A stretch of DNA of 64,000 nucleotides from assembly GCF_000725625.1 (NCBI RefSeq), contig NZ_JOHS01000030.1, positions 6,469-70,468 on the forward strand, given 5' to 3'. Numbering within the stretch: position 1 is the stretch's first letter; each line of letters starts with the position of its first letter. This document shows positions 32,326 to 39,064 of this stretch, in pieces. Source of the DNA: Streptomyces sp. NRRL F-6676 (GTDB lineage: Bacteria; Actinomycetota; Actinomycetes; Streptomycetales; Streptomycetaceae). The position numbers and the translations under genes are program-made. The notes under the pieces are model-generated. The model did not search any database. It was not told the origin of the DNA and was given only the letters and a program-made list of their open reading frames with translations.

Positions 32326-33786
32326 CGCCCCCGCCCGCACCATGTCCGCCGCCGCGGCCAGCCGCGTCGCCGCCTCGTTGGCCACCGCGCCGCCCACCGT
32401 GAACGGCAGCCGGACATAGCCCTCGAAGGCGCCGTCCACTCCGAAGCGGGGCCCCGAGGGGACGCGGACGCCCGCCCGCTCCCCCGCCTCGGCCAGCCGC
32501 GAGCCGGACAGCCCGCCGGTGCGGACCCACAGCGTGAGGCCGCCGTGCGGCACCGCGAACTCCCAGTCGGGCAGCTCCCGGCGCACCGCCGCGACCAGCG
32601 CGTCACGGTTCTCCCGGGCCTGGCCGCGGCGCAGTCCGACGGCTTCCTCCCAGCCGCCCGTGCTCAGCAGCCAGTTGATGGCCAGTTGTTCGAGGACGGG
32701 GGTGCCCAGGTCGGCGTAGGCGCGGGCCGCGACCAGGCTGCGGACGACGTCCGGCGCGGCCCGCACCCAGCCGATGCGCATGCCGGCCCAGAACGCCTTG
32801 CTGGCGGAGCCGACCGTGATGACGGTCGACCCGGCGGGGTCGAAGGCGCACACCGGGCGCGGCATCTCGGTGTCCTCGTCCAGGCGCAGCTCGCTCATCG
32901 TCTCGTCGACGACGACCACGGTGCCGGCCGAGCGCGCCAGCTCCACCAGGCGGCGCCGCTGGTCCTCGTCGGCGAGCGCGCCGGTGGGGTTGTGGAAGTC
33001 GGCGACCACGTAGGCGAGGCGCGGTGCCGCCTCACGCAGTACCTGTCGCCAGCGCTCCACGTCCCAGCCGGCCAGCCCCTCGGCCATGGCGACGGGCACC
33101 AGCCGCGCCCCCGCCTCGCGCATCAGCTGGAGGATGTTGGCGTAGGACGGCGACTCCACCGCGATCCGTTCGCCGCGCCCGGCGAAGAGGTGGCAGATCG
33201 CGTCGATCGCGCCCATCGCACCGGTGGTCACCATGATCTGCTCGGGCATGGTCGGGATGCCCCGCGCGGTGTAGCGCTCGGCGAGCATGGCGCGCAGCGC
33301 GGGCAGCCCCGCCGGGTAGTCGCCGTGCGTGTGGGCGTACGGCGGCAGCTCCCCCAGGGCTCCCTGGACGGCGCGGGTGAGCCAGGGTTCGGGGGCGGGC
33401 AGGGCCGCGGTGCCGAGGTCGATCAGCGAGCCGAGCGCCTCGGGGGGCAGCGGTTCCAGGCCGCGCGCGGGCAGCGGGTTCCCGGCGGGTACGGCGGTCC
33501 AGCTCCCGGCCCCCCGGCGGGATTCCAGGAACCCCTCGCCGCGCAGTGCCTCGTAGGCGGCGGCGACCGTGGTGCGGCTGACGGAGAGGGCGAGCGCCAG
33601 TTCGCGCTCGGCGGGCAGCCGGGCGGCGACCGGGACCCGGCCCTCCAGCACGAGCAGCCGGATACCGTCGGCCAGGGCGCGGTAGGCGGGCGGGCGGCGG
33701 GTGCCGGGGCCGGCGGGGCGGTCCGCTTGCGAGCCGAGCAGCCGGGCGAGCTGTGCCGCCCCGACGGCGGAGGTCCACTTCACCAT
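32287..33786 (-). CDS. MocR/PdxR-type regulator: GntR winged helix fused to aminotransferase fold
   Basis: 499 residues. The N-terminal 90 residues are a GntR winged helix (RLPAERELALALSVSRTTVAAAYEAL). The rest is a fold-type I aminotransferase with YVVADFHNPTG, VVVDETMSEL and the PLP-lysine segment GSASKAFWAGMRIGW. MocR proteins sense PLP or an amino compound and usually act without catalysis. It faces a YczE-like membrane protein gene, a known MocR partnership. Copies of GGTCCACTTC in and beside the gap suggest its operator. A GC-rich tandem duplication overlaps its 3' end. Confidence 0.93.
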   Translation of the reverse strand: MVKWTSAVGAAQLARLLGSQADRPAGPGTRRPPAYRALADGIRLLVLEGRVPVAARLPAERELALALSVSRTTVAAAYEALRGEGFLESRRGAGSWTAVPAGNPLPARGLEPLPPEALGSLIDLGTAALPAPEPWLTRAVQGALGELPPYAHTHGDYPAGLPALRAMLAERYTARGIPTMPEQIMVTTGAMGAIDAICHLFAGRGERIAVESPSYANILQLMREAGARLVPVAMAEGLAGWDVERWRQVLREAAPRLAYVVADFHNPTGALADEDQRRRLVELARSAGTVVVVDETMSELRLDEDTEMPRPVCAFDPAGSTVITVGSASKAFWAGMRIGWVRAAPDVVRSLVAARAYADLGTPVLEQLAINWLLSTGGWEEAVGLRRGQARENRDALVAAVRRELPDWEFAVPHGGLTLWVRTGGLSGSRLAEAGERAGVRVPSGPRFGVDGAFEGYVRLPFTVGGAVANEAATRLAAAADMVRAGALGTTEPPRTFVA

Positions 33787-33870
33787 GGAGATCGGTCCAC
33801 CTTCCTGGAATTGGCCCTGGATGGTTCAATTCCCCGAGCCACAGAGTGGCACGCGCCGGTCCACTTCAAC
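33771..33870. promoter_or_regulatory. Candidate MocR operator: three GGTCCACTTC-like boxes
   Basis: GGTCCACTTCA at 33772-33782 (overlapping the regulator's first codons), GGTCCACCTTC at 33792-33802 and GGTCCACTTCA at 33859-33869 lie in one orientation between the divergent genes. The reverse complement GAAGTGGACC resembles, from memory, the AAGTGGWC-type box of PdxR-group MocR regulators. Direct repeats suit dimeric MocR proteins. Confidence 0.5.
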
Positions 33871-33885
33871 CACTCGGGGGCTCCC

Positions 33886-34587
33886 TTGCCGACCTCGCCG
33901 TCCGTCCTTCCCTCCGGTTCCGCCCCGTCCGCGCCGCCGGAGCGCCGGCGCCTGCTGCGAAGGCTGTCCCAGCTCTACGTCGGCCTGGCGCTGTACGGCG
34001 TGAGCTCCGCGCTGCTGGTGGCGGCCGGTCTGGGCCTCGAACCGTGGGGCGTGCTGCACCAGGGGCTGGCCGAACGCACCGGGTTCACCATCGGCGAGGT
34101 GACGATCGCCGTGGGCGCCGTGGTGCTGCTGCTGTGGATCCCGCTGCGCCAGCGTCCGGGACTCGGCACCGTATCGAACGTCTTCGCGATCGGCCTGGCC
34201 ATGGACGGCACGCTCGCCGTACTGCCCCCGGTGCACACCCTCTGGCTGCGGATCGCGCTGATGGCCGGCGGTGTGGTCCTCAACGGGCTGGCCACCGGTC
34301 TGTACATCGCCGCGCGGTTCGGCCCGGGCCCGCGCGACGGGCTGATGACGGGGCTGCACACGCGCACCGGCCGGTCGGTCCGGCTGCTGCGGACCTGCAT
34401 CGAGGTCGCGGTCGTGGTGACCGGCTTCGTCATGGGCGGCACGGTCGGCGTGGGCACCGTGCTGTACGCGCTGTCCATCGGCCCGCTCGTACAGCTGTTC
34501 CTGCGGGTGTGCGCCGTCCCGTCGACGCCCTCGGGCAGCACCGTCGTTGCCGGACGGAAACCGGGGCGGGCCATACTGCGGCGGTGA
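33886..34587 (+). CDS. YczE-like integral membrane protein
   Basis: 233 residues, about five membrane segments (for example LYVGLALYGVSSALLVAAGLGL and VLYALSIGPLVQLFLRV). The motif EPWGVLHQGLA with TGFTIGEVTI is typical of the YczE/YitT-like family encoded beside MocR regulators. Its substrate is unknown; a role in amino-compound or vitamin B6 export has been guessed from context. The only in-frame start near the conserved region is TTG 33886, with GGGGG 6 nt upstream, so the exact start is uncertain. Its stop overlaps the next start (GTGA). Confidence 0.82.
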   Translation: MPTSPSVLPSGSAPSAPPERRRLLRRLSQLYVGLALYGVSSALLVAAGLGLEPWGVLHQGLAERTGFTIGEVTIAVGAVVLLLWIPLRQRPGLGTVSNVFAIGLAMDGTLAVLPPVHTLWLRIALMAGGVVLNGLATGLYIAARFGPGPRDGLMTGLHTRTGRSVRLLRTCIEVAVVVTGFVMGGTVGVGTVLYALSIGPLVQLFLRVCAVPSTPSGSTVVAGRKPGRAILRR

Positions 34588-35351
34588 CCACCGCGATACG
34601 CCACCCCTACCTCGACCACCACGGCCCGCTCGCCTTCGCCCACCGGGGCGGAGCGGCCGACGGCCTGGAGAACACCGCTGTCCAGTTCCGGCGCGCGGTG
34701 GCGGCCGGTTACCGCTACCTGGAGACGGACGTGCACGTCACGGCCGACGGCAGGCTCGTGGCGTTCCACGACGCGACCCTGGACCGGCTGACGGACGGCA
34801 CGGGCCGGATCGCCGGCCTCCCGTGGTCCGTCGTGCGCCAGGCACGCGTGGCGGGCGGCGAGCCCGTCCCCCTGTTCGAGGACCTGCTGACGGAGTTTCC
34901 GGAGGTCCGCTGGAACGTCGACTGCAAGGCGGAGTCCGCCCTGTTCCCGCTGCTCGGCCTCATCGGGCGCACCGACGCCTGGGACCGGGTGTGCGTGGGC
35001 TCGTTCTCGGAGGCGCGGGTGGCCAGGGCCCAGCGGCTGGCTGGACCCCGGCTGGCGACCTCGTACGGCACCCGGGGCGTGCTCGGTCTGCGGCTGCGCT
35101 CCTGGGGGCTGCCCGCCGCCGTGCGCGGCTCGGCGGTCGCGGCCCAGGTGCCCGAGCGGCAGTCGGGCGTGCCCGTGGTCGACGCCCGCTTCGTACGGAC
35201 CGCGCACGCGCTGGGGCTCCAGGTGCACGTGTGGACGGTGAACGAGGCGGACCGCATGCACCGGCTCCTGGACCTCGGGGTCGATGGCATCATGACCGAT
35301 CACATCGACACGCTGCGCACGGTCCTGGAGGAACGGGGCACCTGGGGCTGA
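34584..35351 (+). CDS. Glycerophosphodiester phosphodiesterase
   Basis: 255 residues. The GDPD signature is clear: AHRGGAADGLENTAVQFRRA, then LETDVHVTADGRLVAFHD with metal/catalytic Glu, Asp and His, and the late VWTVNEADRMHRLLDLGVDGIMTD. It hydrolyses glycerophosphodiesters to glycerol 3-phosphate and an alcohol. No signal peptide, so it acts in the cytoplasm. The GTG overlaps the YczE-like gene stop by 4 bp, so both depend on the MocR-controlled promoter or on read-through. Confidence 0.93.
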   Translation: MTTAIRHPYLDHHGPLAFAHRGGAADGLENTAVQFRRAVAAGYRYLETDVHVTADGRLVAFHDATLDRLTDGTGRIAGLPWSVVRQARVAGGEPVPLFEDLLTEFPEVRWNVDCKAESALFPLLGLIGRTDAWDRVCVGSFSEARVARAQRLAGPRLATSYGTRGVLGLRLRSWGLPAAVRGSAVAAQVPERQSGVPVVDARFVRTAHALGLQVHVWTVNEADRMHRLLDLGVDGIMTDHIDTLRTVLEERGTWG

Positions 35352-35640
35352 CGGCCCGGCGCGGCGGCGGACGGCAGACGTTCACGGGGTCCTCGGGCAC
35401 CCCGGGGAACGGGCACGGGGAAGCGAGGGCACGGGTGGACATCGGCACCGTGCGCGTGGCGGCGGCGGTGGTGGCGTTGCGGGGGGAGGAGGGTCCCCTG
35501 GTGGACCGTCTCCGCGACGGGGTCGCGCGCGGCGGAGTGAATCGACAGCGGCCCGGCCCGGGCCGGGAGACCCTCTCCCGCTGGGTGACGGCCACGCGCC
35601 GGGCGTAACGGTGCGCGGGGGTGCGGACGGCTTTCCCTCG

Positions 35641-35941
35641 CCCCCGCCGCCCCTACCCTTCCCGTCCCTACAAGGGGCTCCGCCCCTTGGACCCCGGGAG
35701 AGTTCGGGTGGGGTGGGGTCGTGTGGGGAGTGCGGGTGGGTGGGGACTTCTCGCGCAGTTCCCCGCGCCCCTAAAAGCAGTGGGGCGCCCCCGGTCTTTC
35801 AGGGGCGCGGGGAACTGCGCGACAAGCCACGACACACCCGCACCCGCCGACGAACCCACCCCACCCGAGCTCTCCCGCGCCCCGGGGGCCCTGGGGGCGG
35901 AGCCCCCGGATTGAGGACGGGACGGGTAGGGGCGGCGGGGG
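35641..35941. repeat. 300-bp imperfect palindromic intergenic element
   Basis: Left arm 35641-35777 and right arm 35795-35941 are imperfect inverted copies. Both have CCCCCGCCGCCCCTACCC at the outer end, a GGGAGAG-TCGGGTGGGGTGGG block in the middle, and CGCGCAGTTCCCCGCGCCCC at the centre. The central motif is a well-known Streptomyces intergenic repeat. No open frame or transposase is inside. The right end abuts the transporter remnant. Confidence 0.8.
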
Positions 35942-36135
35942 CCTCGGTCTACGGCTCCGAGGAACTGGGCCTGGGCCAGTCCACCCTCATCGGCGCGGTG
36001 CTGCTCGTGCAGGTACTGCGCGACGCGATCATGTCGCTGGTGGTCTTCTTCGTCGCCGGATTCGCCCCGCTCGCCCGGGTTCCGGTGCGGCGGGCGGTGC
36101 GGGACGCGGGCAACCCGGTTCCCGACCGGATTTAG
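35941..36135 (+). pseudogene. MFS transporter C-terminal remnant
   Basis: About 64 codons to the stop at 36135 read as two membrane helices: GSEELGLGQSTLIGAVLLVQ, then IMSLVVFFVAGFAPLARV, and a hydrophilic tail AVRDAGNPVPDRI. This looks like parts of an MFS transporter with the middle missing. There is no start codon or ribosome binding site. It begins exactly at the right end of the palindromic element, suggesting loss by rearrangement there. Family call is tentative. Confidence 0.5.
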
Positions 36136-36161
36136 CACTCCGGACCAAAGGGCGGTAGTGT
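36132..36161 (+). promoter_or_regulatory. rbpA: Candidate vegetative promoter upstream of rbpA
   Basis: TTAGCA (36132-36137) and TAGTGT (36156-36161) are spaced 18 bp, a fair match to a housekeeping promoter. In S. coelicolor rbpA has, from memory, two promoters; this would be the SigR-independent one. Confidence 0.35.
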
Positions 36162-36221
36162 ACGCGTTTGGCCTGCCAGGCGTACCGTTACTGCGCGTCA
36201 GAGAAGACGCGACGCTGGGTG

Positions 36222-36239
36222 ACATCTGCTAGCAGATGT
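36222..36239. promoter_or_regulatory. 18-bp perfect palindrome in the rbpA leader
   Basis: ACATCTGCTAGCAGATGT is a perfect palindrome, AT-richer than its surroundings, 175 bp before the rbpA ATG and 88 bp upstream of the SigR -35 element. It could be an operator or, in the longer transcript, a small hairpin. Confidence 0.5.
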
Positions 36240-36326
36240 GACAAACCGGGCGCCGTTGGGTACTGCATGGGGAGACAAGGCTGCGGCTACGACGGCGACG
36301 CATGACCCGAAACGGGACACGGGACG

Positions 36327-36352
36327 GGAATCTTTACCGCCGACCGGACGTT
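36327..36352 (+). promoter_or_regulatory. rbpA: SigR-type promoter of rbpA
   Basis: GGAAT (36327-36331), exactly 18 bp, then GTT (36350-36352) matches the SigR consensus GGAAT-N18-GTT. It lies about 60 bp before the rbpA start. rbpA is a known SigR (disulfide stress) target in S. coelicolor. Confidence 0.85.
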
Positions 36353-36413
36353 GACCGGATGACGACGACAGCGACACCTGTCCTGTGGGCGACAAGCCCG
36401 GGAGGCACGATTC

Positions 36414-36788
36414 ATGAGTGAGCGAGCTCTTCGCGGCACGCGCCTCGTGGTGACCAGCTACGAGACGGACCGCGGCATCGACCTGGCCCCGCGCCAGGCC
36501 GTGGAGTACGCATGCGAGAAGGGGCATCGTTTCGAGATGCCCTTCTCGGTCGAGGCGGAGATCCCGCCGGAGTGGGAGTGCAAGGTCTGCGGGGCCCAGG
36601 CACTCCTGGTGGACGGCGACGGTCCTGAGGAGAAGAAGGCCAAGCCCGCTCGTACGCACTGGGACATGCTGATGGAACGGCGCACCCGCGAGGAACTCGA
36701 AGAGGTCCTCGAGGAGCGGCTGGCCGTCCTGCGGTCCGGTGCGATGAATATCGCGGTTCATCCCCGCGACAGCCGCAAGTCCGCGTGA
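36414..36788 (+). CDS. rbpA: RNA polymerase-binding protein RbpA
   Basis: 124 residues, the expected length. The N-terminal tail (RALRGTRLVVTSYETDRG) is followed by a zinc ribbon core with CEKGH and CKVCG. A basic linker (KKAKPARTHWDM) and the C-terminal sigma-interacting domain (RRTREELEEVLEERLAVL) complete it. RbpA binds RNA polymerase and primary sigma factors, stabilises open complexes and affects rifampicin response. GGGAGG precedes the ATG. Expression is predicted from a SigR promoter plus a housekeeping one, and a long perfect hairpin follows. Confidence 0.98.
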   Translation: MSERALRGTRLVVTSYETDRGIDLAPRQAVEYACEKGHRFEMPFSVEAEIPPEWECKVCGAQALLVDGDGPEEKKAKPARTHWDMLMERRTREELEEVLEERLAVLRSGAMNIAVHPRDSRKSA

Positions 36789-36824
36789 TCCCTCCGGGGG
36801 TCGGGCGGTAGCACAGCGGACGTC

Positions 36825-36878
36825 GCGCAAGAGCGAGGGCGCCGTACGTTTCGACGTACGGCGCCCTCGCTCTTGCGC
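36825..36878. terminator. Long perfect hairpin terminator after rbpA
   Basis: Arms 36825-36848 (starting GCGCAAGAGCGAGGGC) and 36855-36878 are perfectly complementary over 24 bp with a 6-nt loop (TTTCGA). It sits 36 bp after the rbpA stop, between rbpA and the convergent fxsA gene. Confidence 0.92.
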
Positions 36879-36924
36879 GCGCCGCGCGCCTGGCCGACAG
36901 GTGCGGGTGCGTCGTGGTTGTTGC

Positions 36925-36989
36925 TCGCGCAGTTCCCCGCGCCTAAATAGGGGCGCGGGGAATAAATAGGCGCGCGGGGAACTGCGCGA
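36925..36989. repeat. Second copy of the GCGCAGTTCCCCGCG palindrome
   Basis: TCGCGCAGTTCCCCGCGCC (36925-36943) and its near reverse complement (36969-36989) flank a middle part where GGGGCGCGGGGAATAAATAG partly repeats the stem sequence. It matches the core of the element at 35641-35941 and lies just beyond the fxsA stop. Confidence 0.75.
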
Positions 36990-37008
36990 TCTTTTCAGGG
37001 GAAACGCG

Positions 37009-37572
37009 TCAGCCCGTCAGCGGCGGACGGTCGTCGCCGGTGTCGTAGGGGTTGCCGGGGCGGTCATCCCGGATGACCTCGCCCTGGACGACCTTGCCGT
37101 CGGGCCGCCGCATCCGGGCCTGTGCGAACGCGTCACCGAGCGGCCCGGGAACCGTCGCCCGCAGCTTGCGGTCCAGCGTGCGCTCGGTGTACGCGCTCAC
37201 GGCCTTCTGCACCGGCGGCACGAGCAGCAGCAGCCCCACCGCGTCGGAGACGAGACCGGGCAGCATGAGCAGCAGCCCGCCCAGCATCGTCAGCCCGTTC
37301 GCCCCACCGCTCTGCGGAGGCGTCCCGCGCTGAAGGGACTCACTGAGGTTCCTGAAGGCCCGGCGTCCGGCCCGCTTGACCACCGCCGCACCGCCCACGA
37401 ACCCGGCGACCAGCAGCAGGAGGACCGCGAGCCCTCCGGCCGCGTCCGCGACCAGCAGGAGCAGCCAGATCTCCAGCACCAGCCACGCGGCGACACCGAG
37501 CGGCAGGAAGGTGCGCAGACGGGAGCGGCGGGGCCGGGCCGGGTATGTGGGACTCGATGCGCCAGACGTCAT
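37009..37572 (-). CDS. fxsA: FxsA-family membrane protein
   Basis: 187 residues. Two hydrophobic segments (PLGVAAWLVLEIWLLLLVADAAGG and VLLLLVAGFVGGAAVV) and a third, NGLTMLGGLLLMLPGLVSDAVGLLLL, match the FxsA family, whose conserved core ends LPGxxSDxxGLLLLLPP. E. coli FxsA modulates exclusion of phage T7 by F; its actinobacterial role is unknown. The tail is hydrophilic. It lies convergent to rbpA, and from memory this pairing is common in Streptomyces. Confidence 0.9.
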   Translation of the reverse strand: MTSGASSPTYPARPRRSRLRTFLPLGVAAWLVLEIWLLLLVADAAGGLAVLLLLVAGFVGGAAVVKRAGRRAFRNLSESLQRGTPPQSGGANGLTMLGGLLLMLPGLVSDAVGLLLLVPPVQKAVSAYTERTLDRKLRATVPGPLGDAFAQARMRRPDGKVVQGEVIRDDRPGNPYDTGDDRPPLTG

Positions 37573-37651
37573 GGTTCCAGTGTGCCTGGGCCCTGCTCAG
37601 AACGGCGTAAGCGAGTGATCGTCCAAGGCGCCCGGCCGGCCGCCCCGGCCG

Positions 37652-38494
37652 TCAGCCGGAGGACTTCGGCGCCGTACGCCCGGCGCCGTCGGCCGGGGAC
37701 GGCTTCGGCGCGGTACGCCCCGTCAGTCGCCCGACCCGCTCCCCGACGCCCCAGGAGGTGACCCGCCACAGGGCCTCGACCAGGATGTCGCGGCTCATCT
37801 TGGAGTCGCCGAGCTCCCGCTCGACGAAGGTGATGGGCACCTCGACCACGTGGTAGCCGGCCTTGACCGCGCGGCGGGCGAGGTCGACCTGGAAGCAGTA
37901 GCCCTGGGAGGCCACCTCGTCGAGGCCGAGGCCCTCCAGGGTCTCGCGGCGGAACGCGCGGTAGCCGCCGGTGATGTCGCGCAGCGGCAGGTCGAGTGCG
38001 AGCCGGGAGTAGAGGCTGCCGCCGCGGGAGATGATCTCGCGGGAGCGGGGCCAGTTGACCACGCGGCCGCCGGGCACCCAGCGCGAGCCGAGCACCAGGT
38101 CGGCGTTCTTGAGCGCGGTGAGCAGCCGGGGCAGTTCCTCGGGCTGGTGCGAGCCGTCGGCGTCCATCTCGATCAGTACGCCGTAGTCGTGCTCCATGCC
38201 CCAGCGGAAGCCCGCGAGGTAGGCGGCGCCGAGCCCTTCCTTGCCCTTGCGGTGCAGCACCTGGACATGGTCGTCCTCGGCGGCCAGTTCGTCGGCCAGC
38301 TTGCCCGTGCCGTCGGGGCTGTTGTCGTCGGCCACGAGGACGTGCGCCTCGGGAACGGCCTCGCGCACCCGGCCGACGATGGTCTTGACGTTCTCCGCCT
38401 CGTTGTAGGTGGGGATGATCACCAAGGCCGTGCCGAGCGGGCCGAACCGTCTTCCCTGGGCTCCCGCCTCGAGGGTCCCGTCGCCGTCGTTCAC
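37652..38494 (-). CDS. ppm: Polyprenol-phosphate mannose synthase (dolichol-phosphate mannosyltransferase family)
   Basis: 280 residues. A GT2 glycosyltransferase: LVIIPTYNEAENVKTIV, VADDNSPDGTG, the metal-binding IEMDADGSHQPEELP and the acceptor-side GYCFQVDLARRAVKAG are all there. It moves mannose from GDP-mannose to polyprenyl phosphate, the donor for periplasmic protein O-mannosylation. No apolipoprotein N-acyltransferase domain is fused, unlike mycobacterial Ppm1, and no membrane helix is present. AAGGGG lies 5 nt before the GTG at 38494, which excludes the longer upstream frame. Confidence 0.93.
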   Translation of the reverse strand: MNDGDGTLEAGAQGRRFGPLGTALVIIPTYNEAENVKTIVGRVREAVPEAHVLVADDNSPDGTGKLADELAAEDDHVQVLHRKGKEGLGAAYLAGFRWGMEHDYGVLIEMDADGSHQPEELPRLLTALKNADLVLGSRWVPGGRVVNWPRSREIISRGGSLYSRLALDLPLRDITGGYRAFRRETLEGLGLDEVASQGYCFQVDLARRAVKAGYHVVEVPITFVERELGDSKMSRDILVEALWRVTSWGVGERVGRLTGRTAPKPSPADGAGRTAPKSSG

Positions 38495-39064
38495 TGCAGC
38501 CCCTTCATGTCCGTACGCAGGGCACCACCATAGTGGCCACTGCCTGGTAGGACGCGACAGCACGGGCCCACGGGGGTGTCGGCCGGACAGAAAGTGGGTA
38601 GGAGTGCGCGCCCATGACTGCCGTCTACCCGCCACAGGCCCCTGTCACGGCTGTCGCGGGCGACGAGATGGGGGCCCGGCGGCCCTTCGGGCCGACCTGG
38701 GAACCGCTGGCTGCGGATCGACCGAAAGCCGTTGTCTACTGAGCGGCCGGGCCCCACCCGGGTCACACCTGCCGGCCGGGCACGAAACATTCCCTCGCCG
38801 TGGCGCGGACGCTGGGCCTGGCTCCCAGTGGCGGCGCGCCGGCGGCGCACCATCCCTGACCCAGCGGGCTCCGGCGACCTCTCGGACGTTCTCCGGCCGG
38901 ACGTGGCGGTGGTGGACCCGGCAGAACCTACCGGCCCCCGACGGCTCGCTGTCAACACCCCTCCCAACTGCGGCTTTCGCGCAGCGTCGCAGGTCAGCGG
39001 GGAGGAAACGCAGGTCGTGCCACGGCCCGGCGGGGGCCGGGCGGCACCCGGCCGCCCCGGTAGA
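38495..39064. other. Intergenic region, no gene seen
   Basis: 570 bp between the amidohydrolase stop and the mannose synthase start. Frames run through it on both strands, but none has streptomycete third-position bias, a family match or a ribosome binding site. No strong hairpin or repeat was found. Confidence 0.45.

Larger units (their letters stand above)
35352..36413. other. Long non-coding stretch with palindromic element, gene remnant and rbpA leader
   Basis: No intact gene is convincing in 1062 bp. A GTG frame at 35435-35608 (57 codons, GAGGG upstream) has weak coding character and may be spurious. The rest is a 300-bp palindromic element (35641-35941), an MFS transporter remnant (35941-36135) and the promoter region of rbpA. 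Confidence 0.5.

Noticed and set aside
32254..33885. Long upstream extension of the YczE-like protein frame
   Set aside because: It is antisense to the MocR gene and translates to His/Arg/Gly-rich sequence; the family starts near TTG 33886.
35435..35608. 57-codon frame after the glycerophosphodiesterase gene
   Set aside because: Weak coding bias and no family match; the ribosome binding site is fair, so it is mentioned in the gap entry only.
37652..38635. N-terminal extension of the mannose synthase to ATG 38635
   Set aside because: The added residues are Trp/Arg/His-rich without GC3 bias, and a strong AAGGGG site sits directly before GTG 38494.
38495..39064. Long frames in the gap between the amidohydrolase and mannose synthase genes
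   Set aside because: No start with a ribosome binding site, no GC3 bias and no recognisable domains on either strand.
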